NCBI RefSeq assembly: GCF_001632365.1
Contig: NW_024468511.1
Coordinates: 1,378,899-1,442,898 of the forward strand
DNA from: Laetiporus sulphureus 93-53
Lineage: Eukaryota; Basidiomycota; Agaricomycetes; Polyporales; Laetiporaceae
Direction: 5' to 3'
DNA: 64,000 nucleotides
The notes beneath the pieces are model-generated. The model did not search any database. It worked only from the letters and a program-made list of their open reading frames with translations, and was not told the DNA's origin. The position numbers and the translations under genes were made by a program. Positions 30,500 to 41,876 of the stretch are shown in pieces; the stretch's first letter is position 1, and each line of letters opens with the position of its first letter.

Positions 30500-32659
30500 T
30501 CATATCTGCTCGAGGATGCAGTCGACTACGGCACTCCTTTTGTTCTCAACCACTGCTCTGATTCCCTCTTCCAGTGCACTCTGAAGCTCCGACGCGCTCG
30601 CAACACGACGCCCCCAGGCATCTCCCGCAGCGGCAGCGATTTGGGCGTAGTCTGGCATGTCCGGACCGAAGGACACGTTCAGCTGTTGCCCTGTTGCCTT
30701 GCTTCCTACTCCGTTTGGGTACATGCCCAACATAGAGTACCTCGGTGACTGATGGCAGAAGGTCATCAGCTGGCAGGGCACATCGTTCCAACAAAGGATC
30801 ACTTACAGCCCAGCCGCCATTGTTCAAGATGACTGTTAAAAATGGCTAGCACGCAATATCAGCGTCCGTATCCCAGAAACTAGCGAGAATCATACCGTTT
30901 TATAGCGCCTGGCCATCCAATATGCAGCGCTTGGCACGCCGAATAGGAAGTCACCATCTCCCACCACTGCTACGATCAACTCATAGTCCTTTCCTGCCAC
31001 CTGAGCACCCAGACGAGCACCGACTGCGGCACCCAGTGCCCATCCGAGGCTCGAGCCACCGGACATGATCATACTGCCGGGATACTCTGGCTGAATATGG
31101 TTCCACACCAGATCGCAATTACTGATGCCCTCGTTGAGCCACAGAATGTTGTTTCCAGACGGAACGTGTGCCTGTGCCGCCTTTCGTAATGCGCGTAAGA
31201 CGTACGGGACAGTGAGGACGGTTCCGTTCGCGCCCATCGCCATCTCCTCCGCTGCAAGCAGCTCTTTCATCCACTCCTCATGAAACGCTCTCAACTTTGT
31301 TCCACGCTCGTACATCCTCGCATTTAGAGCACCCTTGTCGGAAGTTTGCAGATCGGCTAGGCGAACAGCGTTGATCAGTTGGCCTAGCGCAACTGCGGAG
31401 TCCACCCTGCATAGCATCTCCGCGTCCACGTGCGACCAGCCGAATTGCTGCTTGAGCGGGTCCACGTCCAGAACGAATACTCGAGTGTCATCAACTAGCT
31501 TGCTACCCATGGTGTCCATCCAGGGAACATCGGCTTCGATGATGAGGACGACGTCGGCCTTCTCGAGGTGTGCGATTCTGCCATCGAATGACGAGCCGAC
31601 GAGGTAGGGATGGCTATATGGAACACACAGAGCGGGAGATATTGCTGTGCATACAGCAATGGAGCGCAGGTTCGACAGTGTCGCAAGGAGCGATACTGTC
31701 TGCGGGTTCCTCCCTGTGTTGCCCGCGATGATCAACGGAAACTCGGCATTTGTGAGAGCATCGACTATCGTGTTCAAAGCTGCACAAGAGATAACGTGAA
31801 CGTTTCAATCGAGTATGCGGTGTGAACGGGCTAATCGTGAAGCAATGCTCACCGGTCGGAGACAGACCACTCGGCTGTACCGAAGGCCATTTACTTATAT
31901 CAACTGGAGTCTGTAGCACAGAAGGATCGATTTCCTCTTGCAGGGTCTCGCGTCGCGCCCACAGGTATACTGGTCCTTTGGGGCTACTTGTGGCACTGTG
32001 ACAGGCATGGTCAGATGTCATAGCAGCTCGCAGTGAAGGTCGCTCCCTACAATTGCCAAGCCCGCATCACGGTCTTCGCTACAGTCTTTCCACTCATGAT
32101 CTGCGCAGTGAACCGCATGAATTGCCTGACAATTGCAGGCTGGTCGGGTGCATCTATCGTTGGATTTTACTGATCAATGTTCAAGTCAACGAAGAACGTA
32201 TGTACCTTGTCCCCACATGGGCCACTCGTTCTTTGATCCCTTATGCTCACCACTTACAGAGAAAGGCGAAGCTCCTGCAAAAATGATGACCGGGGCTTGG
32301 CCTTTATCGGCATTGTGCACTGCACCAGCCAAAGCCTAAACGATATAGTGAGCTTTCGGAGAGGTTTACGGATAAAGTAGAACCGCGGCTATTCATCCAC
32401 CTACCTGCGTTCCCACATCAACATGGACAATGACGGCAGCTGGCTTTCCTGTGACTTGCGAATAGCCATGCGCCGCACTAAGAGCCACCATCTCGTTGGG
32501 GCAAGTCACAACGTCGAGAAGGGCCTTCCCACCGCCGTCTGTTCGTTGTCTCTCCAAGTCTTCCAATATTGCAGGATGGTCATTCCCCCAGTTGGCGAAG
32601 ATATGTGTGACGCCAACGTCCGCCAGCGTTTTGAGCAAGACTGAAGCTGTTGTGTACAT
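30500..32659 (-). CDS. Thiamine-diphosphate-dependent enzyme (acetolactate synthase / benzoylformate decarboxylase superfamily)
   Basis: ATG 32659 begins MYTTASVLLKTLADVGVTHI, the N-terminal ThDP pyrimidine-binding domain, with the activating Glu in VVTCPNEMVALSAAHGYSQV. Then come ALAGAVHNADKGQAPVIIFA, KGPVYLWARRETLQEEID, a central domain (FPLIIAGNTGRNPQTVSLLA, VFVLDVDPLKQQFGWSHVDA) and a C-terminal domain. The latter has the GDG...NN cofactor motif: VVGDGDFLFGVPSAAYWMAR then LNNGGW across an intron. It ends AVVDCILEQI, stop at 30500. Several 50-60 nt introns lie between 32400 and 31780 and near 30890-30740. The substrate cannot be told from sequence. There is no transit peptide, so a cytosolic decarboxylase or lyase is likelier than the mitochondrial valine-pathway enzyme. 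Confidence 0.85.
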
Positions 32660-32747
32660 GTTTTATGAAATGCCTTTCTTCGACGACTCGTCTTAACGGT
32701 AGTTTGTGGGAAAGCGTGCAGTGTGCTGCCGCACCATATCGCATACG

Positions 32748-32755
32748 TATTTATA
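32748..32755 (-). promoter_or_regulatory. TATA-like box of the ThDP enzyme gene
   Basis: On the minus strand tataaata, 89 bp upstream of the ATG at 32659. Position and sequence fit a fungal core promoter. Confidence 0.45.
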
Positions 32756-32934
32756 GGTGATGGATATGGATGCGAGGGGTGGTCATAGGTTCAGGCGGGA
32801 TCTAATCCTCATTCTCACACTGCGACCTGCGAGTTTGTAAGTGACGCTCAGTCGGAAGTCTACATCGGAGGTCGTCTGACGGCGACAATTTTGACTATCC
32901 GATTCGGTGTTCTGCGACATATTTTGCGTATTAC

Positions 32935-33166
32935 ATGAGAGTGTACTCGGCCTGGTTCGACCTGGCTCGCTTTCTGCTGCAGAGCGACGCCTGGACCAAG
33001 TCTTCCCTCATCCCACGGTCCTGGCTGATGCCCACATCGTGGTACCCTATACCCACCCGGTCTCCCCACCCCTACCTCACGTAGTCCTGCGCTGCACCCA
33101 TGTATTTAGTCCCACCCTCAACCGCCTTCGGCGGTGTATAAATTGTATATATATAAAATGAGAGTG
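32935..33166 (+). mobile_element. SINE-like insertion with 9-bp target duplication
   Basis: The body, 32944-33157, is flanked by ATGAGAGTG (32935-32943 and 33158-33166). Near the 5' end cctggttcgacctgg resembles a tRNA-type B box. The 3' end is a hairpin accgccttcggcggt followed by gtataaattgtatatatata and an A-rich tail. The block catgtattta 15-25 bp before the hairpin is shared with the insertion at 45438-46030. No coding potential. It lies between the 5' end of the ThDP gene and the 3' end of the GH12 gene. Confidence 0.7.
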
Positions 33167-33391
33167 CAGTCGCATCAGCGGGTTACTCAAATCTTCAGGC
33201 GTCACGGTTCGAGATCGTCATGGATGTTGTGCTCTATATGCAATCAATCGATCATAATGGGTCAGTGCAAACTGCGCATGTTGAACGAAGCTTGAGATGG
33301 ACATGCAGCTCAAATTCCGGTATCGTATCCGCGGAGCCATCCCGAATGCATTCGCCAGACCATTGTTAGCACTACACGAGCAGCATCAAGA

Positions 33392-34564
33392 TCAGGTGTT
33401 GATGGTGACAGCGAAGCTCTCGGTGTAGAGTGTCGCGCTACCAGTGAAAGGCTCCGTCCCGGATTCGACCGACTGCAGATACTGAAAAGTGCCGCATGAT
33501 TCAGTATGAGTGGATGGTATGTGCGCATACCAAGCAACCACCTACGTTCGATGAGTCCATACCGATGTTGTCGATGAGATAGGCTAAAGAAGGGACATGT
33601 TAAGTGCATTGTGACTGCGCATCCGTCGAGTAAGACTGCGTACTGAAGAAGTCTTTCAAGTCGGAGCTGAAGTCATTGAGATTGCCCTCCGTAGTGACGA
33701 AGGATACCGTGGTCCAGTACGTGTTCTCTCCGGAATAGAGGTCCCAAGCGTACCCACCAACAGAGATGCCAGACTTGATCACGGACCCAAGAGGTCCAGC
33801 ACTGTGATACTACTATTGAGTGGATGCGATGCGTCGTTTTACCAAATACCTACCCGCCCTCAGTTGAAACCCAAATCATGCTGCGCAATAGATTAGATTC
33901 GTCTTTTTCGCAGCTTGTGAAGTCACGTACACCTCATAAGTGGTTGTGTTGGTGCCCGCGCCGGAAGCGGTAGTACCTATCCAGATGTCATACCTGTAGA
34001 TGTTATGAGCCTTCCATGTGGAAGAATGCTTTACAGTAACGCACGAGACGTCTGCTACCAGATCTGAGGATATGGATTGGTATTCCCAGGTCCAACTAGT
34101 GGGAGCAGACGTGATTTTGGACAGCTGACAGCATCATGAGCGCATCTTCATCATGATATGCAATAGCACTCGTCACTCACCGTCATGCCATTGGCGGAAG
34201 TCTGTTGGACGTTCGTGTCTGATAAAGCGTCGGAGGTCGAACATGGAAGCCGAACATGTGAACAACTTACAGCTCTTGACATCGTACTCGCCGCCTGCCC
34301 AGGTATAGGTTGTCGACCAGGAGATCGCATCACCACTGGCACTGTACAAAGTGGCATTCTGCGAGCCCGAGGTGGCGTCATCTGTGTCTGTGAGAACGCA
34401 ATCCCATCGCTTTTACATGAAAGTTTCTTCTCACCTTCGCCCCATAGGTCCTGGCACAGCTGATAGTCGCCAGCGTTTACGCAGGTCCACTGTCCGGTGA
34501 TAGTTTCCGAGGCCAACGCGCGTGCGACGAAGACAGCGAGAGTAGATACTGCGAGAAGCTGCAT
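33392..34564 (-). CDS. Secreted glycoside hydrolase family 12 (endoglucanase or xyloglucanase)
   Basis: ATG 34564 begins MQLLAVSTLAVFVARALASE, a secretion signal, then TITGQWTCVNAGDYQLCQDL. Later exons give NATLYSASGDAISWSTTY, TWAGGEYDV, SAPTSWTWEYQS, ADVSYDIWIGTTASG and TYEIMIWVSTEGG; the Glu in YEIMIW is the nucleophile of the family. KSGISVGGYAWDLYSGENTY and TTEGNLNDFSSDLKDFF follow. The second catalytic Glu is in ESGTEPFTGSATLYTESFAV, and the stop is at 33392. Length (about 240-250 residues) fits GH12. The enzyme would cut beta-1,4-glucan or xyloglucan in plant cell walls outside the cell. Many short introns. A longer in-frame start at 34582 uses no ATG-proximal signal peptide and is less likely. 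Confidence 0.9.
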
Positions 34565-34615
34565 GATGCTACGGTGACACACAGGAGCACGCTGTTAACT
34601 GATATTGCCCACCGG

Positions 34616-34622
34616 TTTTATA
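34616..34622 (-). promoter_or_regulatory. TATA box of the GH12 gene
   Basis: Minus strand tataaaa, 52 bp upstream of ATG 34564. A close, canonical TATA box suits a strongly inducible secreted enzyme. Confidence 0.55.
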
Positions 34623-35404
34623 TGCCTGCAAAGCCGAGCCTAGATCCCAGGTATAGGCTTCGCTGGCAGGTCAGAGATCAGCTTGTGTGAATTATTGGGT
34701 GCACCATACGGTCGAGAAGAAGCTTCCGTCGACCGGGCCCGTGTCGGCTGGGACGAAATAAAGTACGGGATGTCGCACTTGTGGTGATGATAGTAAACAG
34801 TTGAGGTGCGTCGACAACGCACACGAAGCTTGTCCCTCGTGCGGCTCTTGCGTCCATTGCCAAGCCGTGTCATGGACGGGGAGTACCTCCATCATCTGTC
34901 CTGTAACACTGGTAGGTGCGTGAATGAAGGCCGAGAAACTGCCGCTATCCTTCTGATGCTAATGACAACTCATCGGCTCCTTCGCAACGTCATAGCAGAG
35001 AGCGGATCACCAATTTTGGCATCTCTATGGCAATTGGGAGAGTCCGCGTGAGGTGGTAACCTCATCTTTCCCACATGCCTGTGTGTAGGGAGGATATGGA
35101 AGGCGTGTGCAAGCTATTCTGTATGTAGGGGCCTAAAATCAATTTGCACTTCAAGAACGTTCGCTGAATATTCTTCACAACACGCTTATTTGCGAAAAGA
35201 CCGCAGACCGCATGGTGCGCATCCTGAGAATTAACTGTATCTGATGGGTCTGAGCTTCCAGACGAAGAACCAACCTGGTACACACCTGACCGCCTGACCC
35301 ACGAAAGCCACGGAGGAGAGGTCGCACGATACAGGCGATCGCACAGCATAGCTTCAGCGACATCATGTATCAGATGATGAGCATGCGCACAATGAACGTA
35401 CCCA
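34623..35404. other. Intergenic stretch without recognised gene
   Basis: Short frames on both strands show no conserved motif and no consistent splice pattern. The stretch contains the upstream region of GH12 and the 3' flank of the acetyltransferase. Confidence 0.4.
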
Positions 35405-35946
35405 TCATAATTGGCGAGCATTATCATAGAGAGTCGCCTTCCTGCGAATGTAGGGAATGTCTTCCTTGTAGAATACCTCCCCAAAGCGAGCCATCCCTCT
35501 GCGTTCATACCACTCCGCAGTAGATACCCTGGCGTCGCACCAGATCACATCACAATCCATCTCAGAGCGAGCCATCGCGAAGGCGTGCTGCAGTAGCTTT
35601 GTTCCAATCCCGCGGTTACGGTGCGATGGGTCGCAGGCGAACTTTCGAAAGCGGGCCGCAAGCACGGTCCGACGCTCGTCGCCATTCAGATGATCGCTAA
35701 CAGACAGATTGTCTTTGAATAAGGAGATGACTGCGACCGGTAAACTGTGAGAGGGCAGGAATGCGCCGTAGTGAAAGCCGTTAGAGTCCTCAGGTAAGAG
35801 CACATGCGATACAGGATGATTCGGCCACAGCACGGAATGTCGCAAAGAGACGGTCTCATCTTCTGAAACCCTGCAAATCAGCACGCCGTCTGCAAAAGAA
35901 TTCAGCTCAAAAAGAAAAGCAGGAAAACAGCTTGGTACATACCCAT
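35405..35946 (-). CDS. GNAT-family N-acetyltransferase
   Basis: Two exons: ATGG at 35943-35946, a 53-nt intron (donor gtatgt, acceptor tttgcag), then 35889-35405. This gives 162 residues beginning MDGVLICRVSEDETVSLRHS, with VLWPNHPVSHVLLPEDSNGF and HYGAFL. The acetyl-CoA binding motif is FACDPSHRNRGIGTKLLQHA. The tail has WCDARVSTAEWYERRGMARF and GEVFYKEDIPYIRR. The layout is that of the small GNAT enzymes of fungi and bacteria; the acceptor substrate is unknown. An open frame extends upstream to 36112, but it lacks an ATG start and the conserved domain begins at the proposed start. Confidence 0.8.
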
Positions 35947-36159
35947 GTTGTGACGGACTGGTGATCGAGACGCCGGACGCAGCGGGCCGCCAGACTCCAC
36001 GCCGTAACGATGTGACCGTTACGGTTTCGTGTTGTTTTATTCGACAAGACTTATCCTGGTCTGTTGCATTATTAATTAACCCTTTTCCTAACTCGATCAG
36101 GCTGTCCGACACGTCCCCCGATCTTAGCGGTTGACTCTACACACCGTGTGTCCTGCACG

Positions 36160-37873
36160 ATGGCGGACCCGACAAAGTCAGAGACAGAGCAAGTCTTCAA
36201 AGTGCTGAAGGGGCAGAAAGGAAACAAGGCGAGGCCTCAATATTGCCGGCTGTACGATGGTGTGCTGACGATCTTCGCAGATGTGTTTCGACTGTCATGC
36301 CCGCAATCCGACATGGGCGAGCGTGACTTTCGGCATCTACATCTGTCTCGAATGCTCGAGCATTCACAGAAACATGGGTGTGCACATCAGCTTCGTCCGG
36401 TATGCCATCTGCCTTCGTGGTACTTACCAACTGCTGACTTGCGCATCCGGAAAGATCGACGAATCTAGACAGTTGGCAGTGGAATCAACTGAGAACAATG
36501 AAGGTCGGAGGAAATGCATCTGCCACGGAATTCTTCTCCAAACACGGTGGCGCCACGCTGCTCAACGATTCTGATACCAAAAAGAAATATTCCAGTCGAG
36601 TCGCCGAGCTGTACAAGGAGGAGCTGACGAAACGCGTCAGGGAGGACGCCGCCAAGTGAGTCATTGTCCCTCATCTATCTTACATTGCTTCACAATCCTC
36701 TAGATTCCCTGATAAGGTCGTCGTGGACGGAGTTGCTGAAACGGCCGCAACACCAACTGCACAGGATGGCGCCGATGACGACTTCTTCTCATCCTGGAAC
36801 AAACCCGCTACCCCAAAGTCACCTTCCTTCACCTCCTCGAAGCCCACAACGCCACCCGTGATCGGTCGGGCATCGAGCACACCGCCGCTCTCTGAGAACG
36901 CACCAGTCTCGCCGCGGACTATCAGCTCATCCTCACTCCGCTCCGCGTCCTCGACTAGTACAGCGTCCCGACCGGTCTCTAAGCTCGGTGCCTCGCGGCT
37001 GACGTCCTCCTCCACGGTGGTGACCATGACCAGCACCACCTCCGCGCCGAAGAAGTCGAAGCTCGGCGGGCTCGGCGCAAAGAAAGCTGCCCCGCTGGAC
37101 TTTGCGGAGGCCGAGAAGCGCGCAACGGAGGAAGCGGAGCGGATCAAGCAGCTGGGCTATGATCGCGAGAGGGAGAAGACGGAGGAGGAGGAGCGGGTGC
37201 GAAAGGAGGCGGAGGTGTCTGTTGCGAGTGTGAAGGCGAAAGCTACTGCGAAAGTTGTACCTGCATCGCCGGCGGAGCTCCAGCCGAAGGGCAGCGCGCA
37301 CGATATGGAGAGGTTGGGCATGGGCATGAAGAGGCTCGGGTTCGGCGCTGTCCCCGCGGTGGCTACCTCAGCAAAATCAAGGTAAGTGCTCCTGCAATCC
37401 GCTCCGGCCGCCGTTTACGACTCTGCTTCCAGTGCGGCTGCCGAGGAGGACGCGCCGACGTACGCGCGCGAGAAGTTCGGCAAGCAGAAGGCGATTTCGT
37501 CGGACATGTATTTCGGGCGGAACGCGTACGACCCCGCCGCGGTCACCGAAGCGCAGACGCGGTTGCAGTCCTTCCAGGGCGCCTCATCCATCTCGTCGAA
37601 CCAGTACTTCGGGCGTGAGGAGGAGGAAGAGCTTGGCCCCGCAGCGGACGGAGGATTGCTGGGCGATGGCACGCTGTCCGGCCTGGAGGTGGCGGCGAAG
37701 GACGCGATTCAGAGGGTGCTTGCGAACCCAGATGTGCAGAATGTCGGAGAGAGCATCAGGACGGGTGCCCTTAAGGTATGTCTTGTCCTGGATGATTGAT
37801 GATTGAAGCGTTACGGTTACTCATGGGACCCTTGTAGCTCTCGGACTATTTGGCGCAGATATCCGAGCGGTAG
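36160..37873 (+). CDS. ArfGAP of the Glo3 / ArfGAP2-3 type
   Basis: GTPase-activating protein for Arf1 in COPI vesicle traffic at the Golgi. ATG 36160 begins [20 protein letters not shown]. The zinc finger is [18 protein letters not shown] then [20 protein letters not shown], giving C-x2-C-x16-C-x2-C and the arginine finger in [26 protein letters not shown] and FFSKHGG complete the GAP domain. A Ser/Thr/Pro-rich linker and a charged coiled region ([20 protein letters not shown]) follow. Two copies of the Glo3 motif, [11 protein letters not shown] and [11 protein letters not shown], identify the subfamily. It ends [11 protein letters not shown], stop 37871-37873. Intron 1 (36229-36280) starts GC and ends AG. 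Other introns begin GT. Confidence 0.92.
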
Positions 37874-38283
37874 TGCTTGATGCACTAGTATGTAGAGCCG
37901 CAATGCACATATCCCTATTATACGAATGAGGTCATATCTCTGTGGCATTGTGTGTCCCTTAATCTTGATTTATGTTCATGTGGATTTCTTTCACCGGACT
38001 GCACTGACATTGAGGCTCATACTGCTCCTTCTTAGTGAAGTAGAGAGCGGATGATGTCTCGAACTGTGACGAGTGACGAGCTTACTGGTGGCGATGCAAT
38101 TTGCGCTCGATACTCCAAGTTGCAGTGACGGCAAGTGTCTGAAATAAAGAGACCCAAGAAAGTCACAACCTCGTATGTAGCTCTTCAAGTGACATCCAAA
38201 AAACAAGCAGTCCGAGCGGAAACAGCATGAGCGCAAATCTAAAATGTCACTAGAATCGTTCATGATTCATTGATAACAATACA
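37874..38283. other. Convergent intergenic stretch
   Basis: 410 bp between the 3' ends of the ArfGAP and E2 genes. No gene seen. Confidence 0.4.
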
Positions 38284-39115
38284 TCAGGGCTTGAGGAGCT
38301 CCTCCACGACCCGATCGTCATTGATTTGTGCTATGTTTGCACCACGATAGTTAAGCCGTCGTAGTACGTCGATCTGCATTTTCCATATGAGCAGTGAGGG
38401 GCAGTCCACGCGAGCAAGAGTCTTAAGCAAGATACATACCACTTTGCTTCTGTTGAATCCCAAAGCCTCGAACCGATCCACGTGCGCCTTCTCCAATCCT
38501 GCCATTGCCACCTCGTCCCTCTGGCCGCTCGCCTTGCCTTTCCCTGCACCCTCCTTTCCAGGCCCACCGGCATAGATCATCGTCCAATACCGCGCCGTCT
38601 CTTCAAAACTGCTCTTGCTCGTCATGAAGTGCTTCGCAACCTCTGCGTCCTGCGGATCGCGCGGTTCAGGCGAGCAGAGTAGAGACTGCAACGATATGAG
38701 CGTGGACTTGAGGGTGAGGACGGGGCTCCACGCGTCCTTGAGGATGTCAAGGCAAATGGCGCCGGATGCGGAGGAGACGTTCGGATGGTAGACCTTGGTG
38801 ATGAACTTCATTTTGACAGGCTGGAAGGGGTACGAGTCGGGGATCACGATGTCCTGCGCGGGGTGAGTGCGAGTGGCACAAAGAGCAGAATGGGTTCACG
38901 CACGACTTGAAAGTGGCCACCTTCGTATGCAGTACCTTCGGGTCCATCGAACGAGCCTATCAGATGGAATGGCGAGTTGTCGACGAGCTCGATGGTGATG
39001 TTGGAGGACTTGTCATTCTTGCAATCTGCGAGATCCAGTGTTAGGTCGTTCGAGCAGTTGGTAGGTCGCTCCCACCTGCGATCTCCTTGTTCACGCGACG
39101 AAGACGAGCGTCCAT
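38284..39115 (-). CDS. Ubiquitin-conjugating enzyme E2 with C-terminal UBA domain (Ubc1 type)
   Basis: ATG 39115 begins MDARLRRVNKEIA. Then CKNDKSSNITIELVDNSPFH, LIGSFDGPEGTAYEGGHFQV and IPDSYPFQPVKMKFITKVYH form the UBC fold. The catalytic cysteine is in HPNVSSASGAICLDILKDAW. SLLCSPEPRDPQDAEVAKHF closes the fold. A Gly/Lys-rich linker precedes a UBA domain: DRFEALGFNRSKV, then IDVLRRLNYRGANIAQINDD and RVVEELLKP. This layout is that of yeast Ubc1 and animal UBE2K, which build Lys48-linked chains. Length about 220 residues. At least three short introns. Complete and intact. Confidence 0.92.
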
Positions 39116-39545
39116 GATGTGCAAAAGGACGGTTGGGACTAAATGGGCTCAGTTCGAGCGAGGCTGGGTGAGCGACGAGAGCAGCTACCGTTAAAGCAAG
39201 GACAGCTCCAGGTCCGAGTATATCACGGCCACGTGACCTAACGACACGAAATATCTGTGCCTCGAGTCGCAGCCGTTTCTCTCTTCTTGCAGGCTTCACC
39301 GACCGTTTCCAGCCCATCAGTGGCAGAAGATGTCGCAATATTCACGATGTTGTCTCAACGTCTCCCGACATTACGCCTTGGAGTCGCAAGTCGCGCAGGT
39401 GCAAGTTGAAGGGAGCAGATAAATGACTCATCAAACAACTGGAAGCCTGACTGTGAACATATATAATATCACGGCCGCCCCGGGGTGCTAGCTCCTCTGC
39501 TTGCACGCTAAATCTCCATTTCTTTCTAATCTTGAACGGGCGATC
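39116..39545. other. Divergent upstream region of the E2 and first MFS gene
   Basis: 430 bp without a recognised gene. A TATA-like gtgaacatatataatatc lies near 39450-39470, about 80 bp before the MFS ATG at 39546. Confidence 0.45.
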
Positions 39546-41468
39546 ATGGGCAAGACTCTGCCGTCGTCGGAGATGGGACATGCTAATCGCACCGATGCAA
39601 GCAGCGAAACACTCCCAGTCCTGCTACGACACAGCTTAACAGCCATGAAACCACCACGAACCGCGCATAGCGCGGTATACAAATAAATGTACAAAAAAAA
39701 ACCACCACGAAGGATCTGGGCTTCCTCCCGATACCGAAGCGCTTGCGATATGATCCTGATAGCCCTGCACACTTTGGCTTGTTGCTTAACGCAACATTCG
39801 GTATTGCAAGCACATTCAGTGAGTAGATTCTGAACGGTCATCTCCGCAGTGAAGGTTTGGCTCACGACCTTCAGCCGTGGCAAATCTGTACTATTGCCAG
39901 CCACTTCTCAGTAAGCTCAAATGACGCACTGGGCCTTTCAATTAGCCGTGTAGGTGCATTGTCTCACTTGTAACTCGACCACCAGTCCAGTTCTCCAGAT
40001 CATGCAATGTTTCATATGATACCGTCTCAAGTATACCCACTTTAGTACAGGCAGGTAAGGCCAGTCGCTCAAAGAGTCTAAGACTTAGGCTCACCGTTCT
40101 ATTCAGATACGCTACGGGCATTCTGCTAATCTCGACACTTAGCGACCTTGTGCGACGCAGACCGCTCATCCTTCTCCTTGTGTTCACCTCTGCCTCACTC
40201 ACGATCGGACTAGCCATCACCACGAATTTTGCCGTTTTCGAGGCGCTATGTTTTCTAGTCTGCTTGGTCACCGTCGTACCACAGATCCTTATGCCTCTTG
40301 CCGCTGATCTCGCACCGCCAGAATGCAGAGCATCTGCACTCTCCATCATTCTCGCAGGCCTGCTCTTCGGTGTGCTCATTGCAAGAGTGCTCGCAGGCAT
40401 CATCGCACAATATGCAACATGGCGGGTCGTGTACTACCTCTCGATCGGCGTGCAGTGTGCCGTGCTACTGATGCTCTATTTGGTGCTTCCCGATTATCCC
40501 GCAAAGAACAAGGGCACGACATACTTTGGTATCCTGTACAGCATGGCAAAGTTCTGCGTCACAGCGCCGCTACTTATCCAGGCTGTCCTAATCAACCTCC
40601 CATCAAGCGCGTGCTTCACGAACTTCTGGGTACCTTGACCTTCCTGCTCGGCGGCCCGCCATATCATTACTCGACGTGAGCCGCCATAATTGTAAGGGTT
40701 GGGCATGCGTTATGCTAACATCGCAACAGCCTCGTCGTCAGTCTCTTTGGTTTGGTCGGCATGTTCGGGGTCACGATGGCCCCTTTGGTGGGCCGCTTCA
40801 TCGACGGCCTCGTACCCTCATTCGCCACTGTCCTCGCCATTCTCGCCCTGCTTATCTTCCAAGCGATCGCCGTGGGCGCCGACAGCGTCAACGTCGCGGC
40901 CGTTGTCATAGTCTGCTTCGGGATCGACGTGTTCCGCCAGATGGTGCAAGTCTCGCTCACGAGTTCCGTCTTCGGGCTCGACGCGAGTGCACGGGCACGA
41001 CTTAACGCCGTGCTACTGCTCTCCGTGTGTGTGTCTGTCAGCTAGTCCCCCGTGGCGAGGCTAATTCGCTACGCCGCACAGCTGTTCATAGGCCAGGTCA
41101 TGGGCACCGCTGTCGGCACGCAGGTGTTCACGAAATATGGGTGGCGCCCCGCTGCGGCGCTCTCGCTCGCGTGGACGGGCTTCATGCTTATCGTTATCCT
41201 GCTGCGCGGGCCGCACGCCCCACGATATACGTGGTTCGGATATAAGGGCGGCCTTGAGGTGTACAAAGAGAAATTGGCGGTGAGAGTGCGGAAGGAGGAG
41301 GAGGAGGCGGTCACGGCTGATATCAATGCTGCGTGCAATGCAGACAACGTTGGGGTCAAGAGGGAAGATGTAGTTCCGCAAGAGGAGAACAAATATGATT
41401 TGGAGAAGGCTGAGGATATCGCGTGCTCCGAGCAGGCTGTTGCTGAACAGGAGCTCAGAAAGGCCTGA
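39546..41468 (+). pseudogene. MFS transporter, disrupted tandem copy
   Basis: The protein resembles its neighbour at 41877-43984 throughout. N-terminus MGKTLPSSEMGHANRTDASS, then TTKDLGFLPIPKRLRYDPDS, VANLYYCQPLLSKL, VSYDTVSSIPTLVQAG, DLVRRRPLILLLVFTSAS, PLAADLAPPECRASALSIIL, LPDYPAKNKGTTYFGILYSM, GMFGVTMAPLVGRFIDGLVP, VFRQMVQVSLTSSVFG and LFIGQVMGTAVGTQVFTKYG. The tail is charged, stop at 41468. Two lesions break it. A 41-bp retroelement tail with target duplication sits in exon 1 (39661-39701), and the ATG frame does not meet the downstream frame. One base is also missing at the NFWV|TLTF joint (near 40629), where the neighbour has an intron. Splice sites elsewhere are intact, so inactivation may be recent. 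Confidence 0.75.
39649..39711 (+). mobile_element. 41-bp LINE/SINE tail insertion with target duplication
   Basis: Flanks are CCACCACGAA (39651-39660 and 39702-39711), extended to about 12 bp by adjacent A residues. The body 39661-39701 is a perfect hairpin ccgcgcatagcgcgg, then tatacaaataaatgtac and nine A. The tail matches the 3' end of the LINE at 15719-15760 (minus strand) almost base for base. This is an extremely 5'-truncated retroposed copy landed in a coding exon. Confidence 0.85.
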
Positions 41469-41876
41469 AATCCCTTAACATTAGTATGGACACTCAGCAT
41501 GACTATAGAACATGACTGATAGGCATCACGATAGAATGTCCGCGAATAGAGCAACGTATCTTTCCTTGGAGTACTAGCGTCCTTTAGTGGATGTTGTACT
41601 CTCAAGCCGATCAAGTACGAGAGATTGAGGATGCCACGATTCAGCGGCAGCACTAAAATTCCCAGTATGTATACTGTGCATACTTTGCCGCCCGGATGAA
41701 GTGCTGTTGACCCGTGTATATGACATTTCCACGACTTCAGTCCAATGGTGAGAAACTCACGACTACCCACCAGATAAGCCGCAGTGCGCTGACACAGCAA
41801 GCCGTTCACCGGCAAGTAAAGATCATGCCTGCACTATAGGACGTGTCTACCACCGAATCTCTTGTCGTCCTCCAGC
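41469..41876. other. Intergenic stretch between the tandem MFS genes
   Basis: 408 bp containing the upstream region of the second MFS gene. No gene seen. Confidence 0.4.

Noticed and set aside
35947..36112. N-terminal extension of the acetyltransferase from 36112
   Set aside because: The extension starts with GTG and lacks similarity to the family, and a two-exon model from ATG 35946 gives a clean start of the conserved domain.
40629..40645. Intron at the FWV joint of the first MFS gene
   Set aside because: The second copy has an intron there, but in the first copy the sequence runs straight into the next exon with one base missing and no acceptor.
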